Below are positions 36,751 through 49,693 of a stretch of DNA of 64,000 nt, piece by piece (positions within the stretch are counted from its first letter, which is position 1; each line of letters opens with the position of its first letter). The stretch is taken from assembly GCA_015501605.1 (NCBI GenBank), contig JADNRZ010000008.1, positions 310,001 through 374,000 on the forward strand, given 5' to 3'. The notes beneath the pieces were generated by a model. It saw only the letters and a list, made by a program, of their open reading frames with translations. It had not been told where the DNA came from and searched no databases. This DNA comes from Panaeolus papilionaceus (Eukaryota > Basidiomycota > Agaricomycetes > Agaricales). The translations under genes were made by a program, and so were the position numbers.

Positions 36751-39700
36751 ATGGATTACCTTAGGACACTGGGTTCTGCAGCTGTCTCTACTCTAGTGCA
36801 AAAATCTGGTTTGAATTTACCTTTCTCGCTTGGTGCAAAGGTTTCTCAACCGGATGGATATTACAATCTCTACAATGCTACCAAGCGAGTGAGTGCAATC
36901 GTCATCCATATCCTTCGTATGATTTAACCCGCCCAAGGACGATGGTTCCCCTGTGTCTGTATTCGAGTACGACTTTACAGATGCTAGCAAGAAGAATGCA
37001 AAACCATTTGCCCAGAATGCACTACGCAAACTTAGATCTACTAGGCACCCTGATGTCCTGAAGTTTATGGATGCAGTCGAGTCAGAAACATCCATCTATA
37101 TCATGACGGAGCGTGTTCGGCCACTTTCAAGTGCTCTCGCTCAATACTCCGGCAGAAGTCAACAAGAAAAGGAAGATTGGCTACTATGGGGTATTCATCG
37201 AGTTTCGGTGAGCAGCAATCTGACATGTGTTTAATTCGCTCCTTAAAGCCGTTCTTCAGGTCGCTTTGAGCTTTATCAACGATCAGGCAATGTCAACTCA
37301 CGGTAAATTAACCGTGGATTCTATCTTCATATCACCTTCCGGGGAATGGAAGCTGGGAGGTTTTGAGCTCCTCAGTAATTCGAGGGATGAAAGCCCATTG
37401 CTCTATGTCAGTTATCTAATCATTGAACATAATTATGAAGCTTATTATGATACCTCAGACCCTCGGAGGCTTATATCCTGGATCAATTAAGTGGGCTCCC
37501 CCAGAAGTCAAGAAATCCAGCTGGTCAGCTCTGAAAGAGTAATTACACATTACATTTACGGCTACCGTTTTATTGACTAGATACTCTCGGAAGCTCTGAT
37601 CCCGCCGCAGCTGATGCTTACGCGCTCGGTTTGCTACTTCATGCTGTCTTCAACCCAACGCACCCACCTCCACCGACTGCCGAGCCTCCTCACCCACCAC
37701 CTGCCGCGAATTCAAGGGGCTCCATCCCAACAGGGGTGTTCCCAATCTTCAAAAAGCTGCTGAACCCTAACCCCAAATCACGCTTGGACGCCAAAGGTTT
37801 TCTCGAAACAGGCATGGTAGAATCAGGCTTTTTGTCAAACAATCGACTCGTAAAGGTCTGTTCTGGACTGGATAATTTTGCTTTGGCAAGCGATTCCGAG
37901 AAAAGCAATTTGTTGAGGTACACGCCCTCCTTTCTCCTTAATTGCTTATTGCTAACCGGCATCTGGAAATCGAGAACTCTCAAAGAGTCCGCCAGCTCTT
38001 TCCCGCCAGAATTTGCAACCCACAAAGTTTTACCGTCTTTAATCTCGGCCTTGGAGTTTGGAGGCGCCTCGGCAGCTAGCATAATTCCGCTTCTTCTGAC
38101 TTTTGGCAGTCATACATCGCCTGAAGAATATCCCAAAGTCATCCTGACACCTATATTCAAACTATATTCAAACCCCGATCGGGGCATCAGAATGGCTCTA
38201 CTTGAGCATTTACCAGAATATGTCGAAAAGCTCGACAAAAAGGCAGTTAGCGAAAAGGTTTTTCCACACCTGGTTCGTGGCTTGATCTCTCGATATAGTT
38301 CCCACTGATTTTTGTTCAAAGCAATTGGGATTCTCCGACACCGTGCCATTGATACGTGAAGTTACGTTGAAATCCATCAGCTTGTTGGCTCCCAAGGTTT
38401 GTTCTGGTTTCTTGAATTATTCACGAGCTTACATCGAACCGAAACTGGTGATTCCAGCTTTCTGACCGTTTGCTTAACAATGACCTATTAAGATTACTTG
38501 CCAAAACCCAGATGGACACAGAACCCTCAATCAGAACCAATACCTGCATTCTTATAGGTCGTCTCGGTCCAACGTTAGGGTATAACACTAAACGGAAGGT
38601 GCTTGTGCCTGCCCTTGCGCGTGCACTAAAGGACACCTTTGTTCATGCTCGTGTAGCGGGTCTGATGGCATTTATCGCGACAGTTGAGTGTTACGAAATA
38701 TCCGAGCTTGCTAGCAAGGTGATACCGAGTATCGCATTCACAATGGTGGATGAAGAGAAGTAAGCCTCCCTTACCTATCGCACTACACTCAGTTCCGTTT
38801 AACATATCAACAGGATTGTTCGTGACCAGGCTTTCAAAGCCATGGAAATATTCATGAAAAAACTGCAAGAACACGCAGCTACTATGGTTGGTTGTCGAAA
38901 TTTGTCATTTCACTCAATCTGATCATTTTCAGCCGGAGACCGCTGCTGTCAATGGGGTCGATGGCGTCCCAGCCATCGGTGCTGTACCTGTGCCAAGCAC
39001 CCTCGTCACAACTGCCGCTGGCGCTGCTGGATCGTTAGCGGGATGGGCATTCTCAAGTTTAGGGAAGCGAGTGAGTAATATTTTGGGCGACGTGCGCGAT
39101 AAATGAAGTAACGTTTGACATAGATCGCCGCCTCGGATTTGGCCGCCCCTATGGCTTCAGCAGAGGGACTAGATATAGACCGTTCTAACTCTGCACCTCC
39201 CACCTCGCTAAGCAGTCACATTGGAGAGATCAAGCGACCAACGTTCGGCAACACAGGCCAGTCAACATCAAGTCTACCGACATCCCAATCAACTGGCAAG
39301 GGGTTGCAACTCAACTCAAGCAGACATTCGACCAGCTTTACTGCAGGAATTCTAACAGACGAACTTCTGGAAGAAGCTACTGCATCTGCCACCATTGATG
39401 GAAATCCTTGGGGTAGTGATGATCTCATTGACGTGAATGCAGACGATGGCGATTGGAGTAAGCTTAATTTCTTCTCTGATTCATGGTGCAGTTGTGTTGA
39501 CACTGTTTAGGTGCGTTCGAAACTGCCCCCATAAATACTTCTAAACCACAAGCACTCTCAACACCTTCTGCCGAGGTTGCTAAGTCCTTTGGTGCTCTTT
39601 CACCCAAGCCCAGTCGTGCTTCTCATTCATTTTTGCCACCAAACATCACCAGAGCGCGGTCCCCTATTTCTCCGGCTCGACCTATATCTCGGCCTAAGTC

Positions 39701-39974
39701 ACCTTTAGTCGCAGAAAACGGTTGGGACGCGGCGACGGACTGGGCCAATCCAGAAACCTCTTTGCCAGCACAGATTTCTCGCCCAACGTCAACTACTCCG
39801 ACGACAGCTACATTATCAAAAGAAGAAAAAGCGTTAGAGATGGCTCGCCGTAAGGAAGAGCGCAAACAGGTGAGTATATCTTTTCCTTTGTGAGTCACAT
39901 TTTGACCAATTCTGTGGCAGCGAATCGCAATGTTGAAGGAGCAAAAGAAAACAGCGACCCAGAAGCCCAGTTAA
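36751..39974 (+). CDS. SCY1-like pseudokinase (SCYL1/Cex1 family)
   Basis: A catalytically dead kinase-HEAT protein that acts in COPI traffic and tRNA export (yeast Cex1, animal SCYL1). The start at 36751 reads MDYLRTLGSAAVSTLVQKSG, then NLPFSLGAKVSQPDGYYNLY (degenerate glycine loop). It continues with VSVFEYDFTDASKKNAKPFA, LRKLRSTRHPDVLKFMDAVE and IYIMTERVRPLSSAL. The HRD region is replaced (STHGKLTVDSIFI) and DFG by LGGFELLS, so no catalysis is expected. HEAT repeats follow (VILTPIFKLYSNPDRGIRMA, RTNTCILIGRLGPTLGYNTK, DTFVHARVAGLMAF). A Ser/Pro-rich part precedes a basic coiled-coil tail EMARRKEERKQ...KKTATQKPS ending at 39974. About ten introns. The C-terminal COPI-binding dilysine-type end of animal SCYL1 is not present. 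Confidence 0.88.
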
Positions 39975-40427
39975 TCTAGGCCCATATACTTACAGGATTT
40001 ATTGTAGTAGACTTGGCTCTTCATACGTGATGCCTTGATATGAATACAGAATACCCATTTCGCAACAGTTTATTTTCATAATCCTAAATTATATCGTACA
40101 ATACGACACTAATGTTGACATGCTCAGAACGGTTGAAACACTGGATGGTAAGACTACTGATATACAATTAATAATTTTTACAAGTCATTGAGTCGAAAAG
40201 CTACTGGCAACTGGAAGAGCAATGGTGAGATGACCAAGTTTGACCCGGAACCGTCGGACCCAGTATCGGACCGCCGCAGCGGTGGTTGATCGCTATAATC
40301 ACCAACAGGGTCTTTAGTATTTGCCGTCTTTCTTTCTCATATACGATTACTCATTCTTTCATTACCCGACTCTTTCTCCTACCGTAGTGGCACAGTCATT
40401 TTATGCTTTGAGGGCTCAGTGCCCGCA
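39975..40427 (+). promoter_or_regulatory. Spacer and promoter region of MED12
   Basis: This 453-base stretch follows the SCY1-like gene and precedes MED12. It is AT-rich, and a CT-rich stretch (CTTTCTTTCTCAT) lies about 95 bases before the MED12 ATG. No gene seen. Confidence 0.4.
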
Positions 40428-43400
40428 ATGAGCGAGACGAAAGACGCAGAAAAATTACCCGTGTATGAATCGCATCCTCCAGCATGGCTACCCACATTCC
40501 ATGGTTCAGCAGACCTAGGTATTGCAGTCTTTTCTGTTAACAATTGCCTTTTAACTCACAAAATTTCTTTAGGATATCCCGGATTCCATCCGCCTCGCCC
40601 AGGTCATGACGAAGATGTTTTAACAGAGAACAGCGTAAAAATCGGTTATATCCTCTCTCAGTCAGTCTCGGTGAGTTTACCTTATCACAAGCGAGCAACA
40701 AGGGCGGGGGTGACTGTTGTAACTTATTAGGTGGAGACATTCAGCGCTCAGGCAATGATAAATGAGAAATTACATTCCAGTGAGACGTTGTCCAAACTCG
40801 AGGAGCTGATGAATGAAGTCTTTATGCGCCGAGTTGATTCAATACCTTCCATACCGTTCGTCCTACTTCCATATCACCCTAAATTCCACTGAAAGTCTAG
40901 TTTATCTAGTCCATCTTCCTTTCGGATACCTACGAGAGTGACACTTAATGATGCCAAACGCCATGCCTGGTTTGCCGACTTGGCCAATCCAGAAGTCCCC
41001 TTGCATAAACTTGGGAAAAGTGTCCCTCATGCGGCGAAGGGTCAAGATCTTTTGGATCTACTACATACCAATAATGTGGCGATACCTAGGGCGGTTTGGT
41101 TTTTGCGTGTATTTGGTGTCAATGAAACTGTAAGTACTTGTCAGAGCTGATCCTCAAGCTGTGCTAATATGTTCTGGTAGGCGGGGTTGAGAAATAAACC
41201 CACCTATGTTCCAACACAATATAGCATTGACTGGGCCAACGTAGTCACCGTATACATGAGGAAGCAACTTGGGGACATCAACCTTCCAAGTGCACCAAGA
41301 CCCGGGGTGGCAATCAAGCAAGTCTTCAAGGGTATTTTGGCAGAGACCGATAGCCGAGAGAGGTGGATGTCAAAGTTCTCATACTGGTTAGTCCATTCGT
41401 AATTTGTTGTCTTAATATCTTCAAATCTGACATCCCATAGCCTTAAACTACTCCGTTCATTTTACGCGGAGAGCCTGGTAGATCATCGCACGTTTTTGAC
41501 ATGGCTAGTGCAACAAATGATGACGTGCAATCTTGCGCAAGCAGGGTTTCTGACTCGTCTGATCGATGAATACCTCGACGACATCATGTGCAGTCGCACT
41601 ATTTCGCGATCACTCGTCGAAGCATGCGCATCCAAACTGTCTGAGGTAATTGCTTCTTCTTGTCCCAAAGAACTCCGTTTCGTTAAACACGAGGCAACTA
41701 GATATCAACAACGCCCGTCCAAAACGTGCTTCAAGACACGACAGTGTTATTACGCGAGATTATACAGGTGAGTCTATATACAAGATCTCCAGATGACTGG
41801 CTTATGTTGTCGTGTTTAGCGTATCTGCTTTGCATTACCGGATGCTCTAGTTGGACCCAAGATGTGGACTGCATATTCCCCTCTTTTGGAAGATGTATTA
41901 ACGAAGCCTACAATGAGACCGTCCAATGATCGTTGTATCGAGCAAAGCATCAGGGATATTCATCACCTCTTATCGGAGAAATACTTCGACGTGAAACAAA
42001 GGAACGAAGCAATGCTTTTCCGCAATCCCATCCTTCCCGTATCTGCTCGTTTAGGCACTGCGGTTGGTGATGTCAAGGTTTGAAAAATGCTACATCTCTC
42101 CACACATACCGTCTGATACATTTCCAGTTACTCAATGCTATTTCAACTGCTACGATCATGAATGATGTTGAATATTTCAACAACGATGTTTCTGACCTCT
42201 CTGGTTTCAAAGAGAAGTTGGACATGTTACTGGCATGGAGTGTAACCCCTGTTCAGTATGGAGAACACAGACCTTTTGCTGCGGCTACTTTGATTCGTAT
42301 TTGGCGAGACAGAGCTTGCGATCGTGCCAGCCGCCGTGATGTCGAAACACCCAGCGAATATCTGCAAGATCAGCTCTTTGACTGGTTAGACACATCCGAT
42401 ATCGCTGGGGAAGTTGAGAACATCAAGAGTGTTGCACTACTCTACGGAAAGCTCGTCAAATACGAAATTTTTAGCTATGCCAGATATGTTCAACGATTGA
42501 TTGCCAGAGGGGAGCCAGGCCTTGGTCAAAACGATGTGCGTACCTCGATTACATCTATCCCACTGACATTATTAACATATGTACAGTTAGCATTCTCTCG
42601 CCACCGACTATTCCTCAGCTCAATACCCCTTTTCAACGCGACGTCATCCGTTTCAAGCCAGCGGAAGGTGATTTTATATGGTATCAGAGCTCGCGAGACT
42701 CCAGAGGATATTATAGAACGGGAGATACGGAAGGAAATCCGATCGCTCATTCCTGACGTCTTCCAGGGTTGGTACTATCAGCTATGCACGCTTCGTTCAC
42801 ACTAACAAAAGATTCCAGGCAGTCCCTCCGAACCAACATCCTTATCGATGACCGACCTCTGCGCTCACGTAAGAACACTGTTAGAGTCCACAAGATACAT
42901 CCAAGTTAAAACCTTTCGGCAATGGCTTCTACCTGTATTCAAGAAGCACATACTTCGGTAAGCGTTTGGAAACGGAATATCTATCAGGATACTTATCCTA
43001 TCGTAGCCCAGATGTCCCGTACGACGGTCTACTTAGATCTTATCTCGTCACTGTGGAATTCATGGCTCATTGCAAATGCTATCATTCCATACTCGACGTA
43101 AGTCTCGCTGTTCATATTCTTGACCTCATTCTAATTGTTCGATCAGTTAACGCTGTGTATGTTGGAGCATTGTACAGAAGTACATGCAATGAATGCGATT
43201 ATCGGTATATTTTACCGTTATTCTGTTATTTGGGCGTGCATGGATGAGGTTTCGACTATCGTGGCGGCCCTGGATTCCGCTCATCAACTCTGGAAACAAC
43301 GAGGAATCCAGTCCAGACCTCTCCTGACACTCATCACGCAGCTTGACAATGATCGATACCTGTCAGCTGCGTCTCGAGAGCGCAATGCAGCTGATGTTTC

Positions 43401-46161
43401 TGCATTCGCTTTGGTAGGCGATTTTAAACTCCTGTGCCGTGTCTCGATGTCTTACCTCGTTTTGTCGCTAGGCTTTGCAACCCATAGTTGAGCGACCAGA
43501 AAATGTTCCAGAAGCACTAACAGAGATTCTCCTGCTCGCTGGAGAAACTGATCCCACCGCGCCTTCTTTGCTTGCCAATGGTCTATGGCTAAAATATCGC
43601 ACTTCACCAGTGTGGGCATGGCGCGTTTGGGACAACACAATTGCCAGCCTGCGACAAATACCGAACATGATGTCAGATCCTGACGCAATGAGGATCTGTG
43701 CGTTGAGATATGGCACTTTTCTCTGGCACGTTGATCAACATCTACCCCATGGACTCGACAACGATGTTCTCCAGTGGTTTACGGGACCGGGAAAGGCGGA
43801 GATCGCTGCATTGAACCCTGATGTCTGGACTGTTCTTCAGGAAATGTTGCTTTACCTCGTAATAAGTGGTGCTCTCAAAGCTACTACTATACTACAGGGT
43901 CTGGTCTATCCTGCTTGGCAACTTGGTGCTAGCAACTCCTCCGATCAGTTGTTGGTATCAGACATGTACCTTTCTGCTGCCAACAGTCTTTGTCACCGCC
44001 TCCTTCTCCAAGATAATTTCAGCGAGAGCACTGTTCCATCCAATGATCTGTTTGAGGTCCAGAGCATTCGGACCCGGATTCAGGATGTTTTTGAAGAACC
44101 ACACTTCCCAATGTTGGTCCTAAGCATTCCTGCTCTTATATCTGTGGAACACAATCCTATCATTCCTGAATCACTGCGACACGAATCCAATGTCCTGCGC
44201 TGCCGGCTTTGCCAACAAACTAGCTTTCGTCAAGGAGCTTATCGTAATTTGGACATCATTCGTGAAGCATTTGAGAATTCACCTCACCTTATGAGCGGTT
44301 TGACAGGTACAGATGAATCAAGCAAACGTGCTCTAGCTGGCCTTCGAATGATTCTAGGAGATTCCACAGATGGTAAGTAGCTGATGCTTTCAGGGGAAAA
44401 GAAAAACTGACGCCGATTCCATCAAGACACTAACGTGTACGAATGGCCCGAAGTCACTTGTTTGTTAAGTCCGTGGAAAATTGCGGCGACAACAATTCAA
44501 ATGCAGCTTCAAATCAAACACCTTGGCCGGGCGCTTAGCCAAGAGTCGACAGCAAGAGGCGCAACTGTTGCACTCAACAAGCTGACTTCCATGCTGTTGA
44601 GCCATACTCAAAACTCAGAAGAAGCATTTTATGTCGGAGAGATGGTCAAGGGTGCAGATGTCCAGGTTGCTACAAAGGTACGTCCTTGATACAATGTTCA
44701 ATGCACAAAAACTCAAGTAGTATCTTTCTCAGTTCATCAACACCGGGTTTCAATGCATCGTGGAATTGATAAGTTCCACCTCCAATCAGGTTCCACCAAG
44801 GGTGGGAGAGCTACTCAGGGTGCTGGTACACGTCTCACATCCTTTGCGAGAGCTCAGCAATGGCCCACTGCCGACATTGGACTCTTCCGTTCAGGAAAGC
44901 TTTCTGAACTCTGTCGAGAAACTTGAAAAATCGTTGGAAACTCAAATCGTGGATGAAGCACAGCAATCAGAGCAATCTAAACACGATCTGATTCTTTTGC
45001 TCAGGCTGTTACAATTCATGCTCAGTTTCAAGACAACTTGGACCACTAGATCAAAAGACCACGCTAATAAGTTTGCTGACAATCTGTTTCGATTTTGTCT
45101 GGTACGCACTTCTTTCTGAACGTCATTGTCCGCAATATACTCAGCCTGTTTTCACACAGCATTGTGCAGTCGAACCTGAGCTAAACGTCACTGTATACCC
45201 TGTTGTATTTGATACCCTCTTGGCTATTTACGATGGTGAGCATCAATTTCGACTTTTTTGATGTCGAAGTAATTTCTATCCTCTAGAAATTCCCCATGAC
45301 TCCAAGGCTATGACTTTCGATCCGTACCGTTACTACCCCAATATTTCACCCAATGCAATACCCGCCGACATTCCCCCTGAATACCAAAAGCAACTACGCG
45401 CGCTCCTTGTGCAAATGCCTGCTAAGTCTGCTGTCACCAACCTCGTCAACGCGCATAGAGACGCAGAAGGCCACATGGTATACGGACACTCCGTCACAAA
45501 CAAGCCATGGGAGTGGACAGAAAATCTCGGGGAGCCAACTATCGTAGACGGAAAGGATGAGGAGAGGGAGAAGGGCGTAAAAGAGCGGTTCGACGCAAGA
45601 TATGTTGTTAAAAATTCTGGATCCCTATCTTTGGATAATTTTGGGGCAAGGTTGACGGGGGATGGTGTCCAGAACTTGGAATGGGAAACCGAGGGATGGA
45701 AAAGGTCGTTTGAAGATGGGATAACGGAAAACATCTTCATCAGGGATTGGAGAGAAACGCGAGTGCAGCGGGAGCCAGAGGTCGAGCCAGACATGCTCAG
45801 CATTGAGGGCGATGTTGACGCCGACGGTCGTGATGGGAGTGTGGTGAGACCGCTACGCTCCGTATCCAGCTCCTCTACCGTGTCGCGCTCATCAGCGGGG
45901 ACTGCAACTTCGCGACAGCAGCGGCCGAGTCCAGCCCTCACGAGGACATCCATGCAAGAGGTCATTGACGTGGATAGTATATCTACGACTACAACATCTT
46001 CGTCGATGAAAATTAGGGATGGGTCAAAGCGGAAAGCATCAATGGCTGACATGAGTGAGGACGAAGTGGAGATCGTTGAGGGACCTGTAGCAGTCGCGTC
46101 CACAACGGCAAAGCGTCAGAAGGGAGGGAAAGCGCCGCCAAAGGCCCGGAAGCGGAAGTGA
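40428..46161 (+). CDS. MED12: Mediator complex subunit MED12 (Srb8)
   Basis: A subunit of the CDK8 kinase module of Mediator that activates CDK8/cyclin C. The start at 40428 (MSETKDAEKLPVYE; another ATG lies nine bases upstream) precedes HGSADLGYPGFHPPRPGHDE. Three exons later comes the MED12 domain, with VTLNDAKRHAWFADLANPEV, KLGKSVPHAAKGQDLLDLLH and NNVAIPRAVWFLRVFGVNET. The next blocks read QYSIDWANVVTVYMRKQLGD and LLRSFYAESLVDHRTFLTWL, as in the Med12 N-terminal region. A long helical middle follows, with no known domain. The C-terminus is Ser-rich and acidic and ends in basic RQKGGKAPPKARKRK, a likely nuclear localisation signal. An EVIDVDS stretch near the end resembles a SUMO-interacting motif. 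Roughly 1,550 residues over about 20 introns; the 3' end is convergent with the RING gene. Confidence 0.88.
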
Positions 46162-46420
46162 ACGCAGGCCTTTATAGATTGGCTCTTTTCATGTAATGCC
46201 TTGCTTTCATTGCTGTTTATAGCTTTTATGTGCACATCTCACTTTCCATAATGCTTGATTATAATATTGTAATTTTATTATGTACATGATTGTATGCTAG
46301 AACATGCGGGTTACTACACTTGACATCATGTAACCAAGCCTGAATTGAGGAAAAAGGAATATAGAGTCTAAGTGTTGTGAATTAAACAATGGAAACCAAG
46401 AATGTGCATTTTGCACAATG

Positions 46421-47549
46421 CTATGATAGCTTTGAAGGAGGAAAGAAACCGTCCCAGGGGTTATTGCGTGCTACAGGATGCCTTGACTTGGGTTTAGGGC
46501 TGCCTTGTCCTTTAGAGGCTGCGACGATCCGAATGAGCTTTTTCATTGCAAAGGCTTCTATAGGGGGAGATGTCACTGGTGACCTACACTCAGGGCACTC
46601 ATACTTGGGCTCTGCAGGTAAAGATTGTTTGAGAGCACTTATAGACCGTGGGTCGGTTGCCAGATTGGGGTATGCAGCGAGATAGTCAAGAATTTGTGAC
46701 AGGCCATAGTTGGTGTTGTGATTTGCATGGTAGTTGGGGTGGGCTGCAAGGAACTTGGCTTGTGTTGTTCCAAACCAATCAATGAGGCACTTTTGGCAGA
46801 ATGTATGCCCGCAACCTGGCAAACTGGAGTAACGAAAAATAGGTGATTGGCATTGTGATGCTTTATCGCGAAAGAGTTGTGACATACATATATGGTGTCC
46901 ACATCTCCGACGAACATATGGCACACTCGAAATGTTCTGTTACCACATCTGAATTCTAGGTGGTTGGACCTTGAACAAAAAATAAGATACACGATGCGCA
47001 TAAAACTCACAAGAATGACTTTACTGCCATCATTTTCACTTAAGGCCGTCAATCTCTTGTTATCTTCACGCAGCATTTTTAATTCCTTCGCGGTAGCATC
47101 ATACATCCGCTTGGTTCTTGCTGCCTCCTATTAATTGATAATTTTTGATTAATAATAAATGACAATTGAAGGGATGGTTTACTCACTTCGCGTGATCTTG
47201 ATAGTTCTCTGCGTAGGTTGGCTATGATTGAGGACTGAGATGAAGGAAGAGGAGGGGTATAGTCGTCGTCTGATGAAATCTCGATGATTTCTTGAACCTG
47301 AGGGAGTGGAACCGTGTTTGAAGGGATTTTATGAGGTCTTGTCTTTGACTTTGGTTTAGAGTGGGATACACGAGGTTGTTCCAATGCTGCCTTCGATGAT
47401 TCTGCGTCGTCTGAGCTAATAGAGCCGTCCGCAGGCTGGGTCCCTTCTGAGTTGTTCAAAGTGCGTCGACGGTCGCGGCTGGGTGGACTCGGGGTTGGGA
47501 ATGGCGATGAGCGTGATATTGGCTGAGTTACAGTACGAGTTGCAGGCAT
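46421..47549 (-). CDS. RING-finger E3 ligase-like protein with SUMO-interacting motif
   Basis: A predicted nuclear ubiquitin ligase. The start at 47549 opens MPATRTVTQPISRSSPFPTP. The N-terminal third is disordered and carries VQEIIEISSDDDYTP near residues 85-99, a classic SUMO-interacting motif. An intron joins it to a short coiled-coil stretch TKRMYDATAKELKMLREDNK. The RING is split by an intron: HFECAICSSEMWTPY joins SLPGCGHTFCQKCLIDWFG across a GTATGT...TCCAG intron, and YECPECRSPVTSPPIEAF closes it about 60 residues later. This long internal spacer with HPNYHANHNTNYGLSQILD is odd for a compact RING. Stop at 46421-46423. The SIM plus RING combination fits a SUMO-targeted ubiquitin ligase, an inference. 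Shadow frames on the plus strand should be ignored. Confidence 0.8.
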
Positions 47550-47736
47550 TTCTCAAAAATGACTGTGGTAATTTGATGAAGATGGTGGAGGTCAAGGTGA
47601 GAGTGGCATTAGACTTTTACAGAAAAAGCTACGGCTTTACCAATTGAACATAACAACATGCCTTTGCCCATTATTACTTTATTTCCTTTTCAAGTCTCAT
47701 GTCACATCACTAATACGACTCTTGTTTACTTACTAC

Positions 47737-47797
47737 AATAATAATTTATTATATTATTATCATACTACCATACCATACTATATACTACATTATATCA
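47737..47797. repeat. AT-rich low-complexity tract in the 3' flank of the BTB gene
   Basis: Repetitive TTATTATATTATTATCATACTACC-like sequence with ATACCATAC units. It likely lies in the 3' UTR of the minus-strand BTB gene and overlaps its stop codon by a few bases at the end. Confidence 0.5.
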
Positions 47798-48806
47798 AAC
47801 AGTATCCTTCAATTCTTTGATACAGTTTCTAATAACTCTGATAGTCTCAGACCGGTCAAAAAGCAGCCTTCGACATGACTGATTAGGACATGCCGCTTTC
47901 CAGCAGCTGATAGCTTCAGGCCACGATGAGAGACCTTCCTCCAAAATGGTATCTCCCAAGGGTCTCTTGTCCATTTCCGCTATCATTTTTCCCTTTAGTA
48001 GCTTCCAAGTCGAATCAAGGATCGTCTGATGACATTCTATACAAGTGGATGCCCCTCCAGAAACGAAGGGTGGGTTGTTTAAAGCTCGCTCAAGCCTGAT
48101 AAAAAAGGTAACATGTTTAGTCTGGAAATCAATTATCTTCAAAGGGGTATTGATAAACTTACTCGTCTTTCCGAGAGCGATGCAGTATGAACAGGTTGAA
48201 CATAGCATCTGATGATAATGCCCGTAATGTATGCCGGTGATTTTCGTCGTAGATATTCAGAGAAAGAGTCCTCCTTGATAGCTCCTTGGCTTCTTGTGCC
48301 CATCCATGGCGACATGCAATGGCGTAAAGACGAATGGGGTCGGAAAGTGTGGGGGTCATTATATACATTCTGATGAGTGAAAGTGGCCCTGCCATATCAT
48401 ACTTCTCTGCAGCATATGCCAAACTCTCTAGGGTATCATGTGTGACGATGTCAGGAAAGGCAAAGCCACAGACCATGCGAAGTAGACATTCGAGGATATC
48501 TGCATCCTCATCCAGATAGATTACGTTCGGAGGCGCAGAATCAGATCTATGAAAAGATAGGTCTTCTATGACTTAAAGACGAATACACATATAAGAAAGG
48601 ACATACTGGGGTAGACTAAACATGGTCTGAAAGAATCCAGATGTTGTCTTGAGTGTAAAGGCTGGAACTCGAAAGTAGAGCTTTGCTTCTTTCGAAGCCA
48701 AGATAACATCTGCATCTGGAGAAGAAAACTCTGGATGAAACTTGAATTTGTCAATATCAAGGCCACTGGACGAGCTCGAATAGCTGTGATCAGTTTCAAG
48801 TTGCAT
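47795..48806 (-). CDS. BTB/POZ domain protein
   Basis: A cytosolic or nuclear protein of about 290 residues. The start at 48806 opens MQLETDHSYSSSSSGLDIDK. The BTB fold is shown by FHPEFSSPDADVILASKEAK, LYFRVPAFTLKTTSGFFQTM and, after an intron, PPNVIYLDEDADILECLLRM and SLAYAAEKYDMAGPLSLIRM. This corresponds to the dimerisation/Cul3-adaptor family common in Agaricomycetes. After a second intron a C-terminal block has GGASTCIECHQTILDSTWKL and SCWKAACPNQSCRRLL, with Cys pairs that could bind metal; their function is unknown. The stop is at 47795-47797. Whether it engages Cul3 cannot be told. Two introns of 60-75 bases are inferred. Confidence 0.82.
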
Positions 48807-48945
48807 GGTAAGTCAATGTAATGTAACAGTCTAAAAACAAAAACTTCAAAATTCAGGGGTGTCAGCTTGAAATTGAGCCCGGACCGCCTACCGGCCTCAA
48901 TATAATCATTGGGGCCAGTGGTCTCTTATAAATACTGCAGCAAGG

Positions 48946-49504
48946 ATGCTCCAGAGATTATCCTTCTTTCGTCCATTCACATTTAGAACGATGTCTACAA
49001 GTACTCAACCCACTCTTCACAAGTTCTTCGTTTATTGTCCCGACAAGACGGAACCAGGAACTCTTGAAAAAAGACTTTCAGTCAGATCGAAGCATTTGGA
49101 AACGGCCAAGGACCGCATCGCCAATGGGTTTATCCGTTGAGTTCCATATAACTATCGTGTTTCTCTACAGTACACATACTAAACTCTTCAAACAGGTGTC
49201 GGAGGCATGATGACAACACCAGAGGCACTCACGAACCCTGATGCACCCAAACATATGGTTGGCTCTGCATTCATTTGTGAGGCGGAGAACATCGAATTGT
49301 GCGACATTATTTACCCTTTTTGATTCATATAATCTCACATCTGCGTAGTGTCCACAAGAAGATTGAAGAGGATATATACTACACGTCAGGCGTGGTGGGT
49401 GGCTTCCTCATTCGTATTTTCCTTACCTGACAAACGGGCATACACAGTGGGATCCAGAAAAGATTGTTATCCTACCCTTCTTCGCCGCAACTCCCATTCC
49501 TTGA
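48946..49504 (+). CDS. YCII-domain protein, tandem copy 1
   Basis: A small protein of about 115 residues of the YciI/YCII family, ferredoxin-like folds of unknown enzymatic role. The start at 48946 gives a short Arg/Phe-rich leader (MLQRLSFFRPFTFRT) before a second possible ATG at 48991. The domain reads HKFFVYCPDKTEPGTLEKRL and SVRSKHLETAKDRIANGFIR. An intron then leads to VGGMMTTPEALTNPDAPKHM, and VGSAFICEAENIEF is followed by a second intron. VHKKIEEDIYYTSGV and, after a third intron, WDPEKIVILPFFAATPIP complete it; stop 49502-49504. The leader could target mitochondria. The next gene is a tandem paralogue. The conserved His/Asp residues of the family fold are present, but no activity is assigned. 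Confidence 0.83.
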
Positions 49505-49693
49505 ACGTGTCATACTACGTGTTCGTTATACCCAAGAATCTCCTCCAATCAGTAGGGAGTGTTCACAAGCAATCCTCGTCATTTGTTCTATAACTTCTAT
49601 GCTTGAGCCCTTCCGCTCTTCCAAGTTCGGCCCGACGTGGTCAACACCAGTGATTGGATTCTAGAATTTGCAATTGGAATCTGCCTTTCCCGT

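Noticed and set aside
45333..46103. 256-codon antisense frame opposite the MED12 tail
   Set aside because: It mirrors Ser/Thr-rich coding sequence and shows no family signature; MED12 on the plus strand explains the bias.
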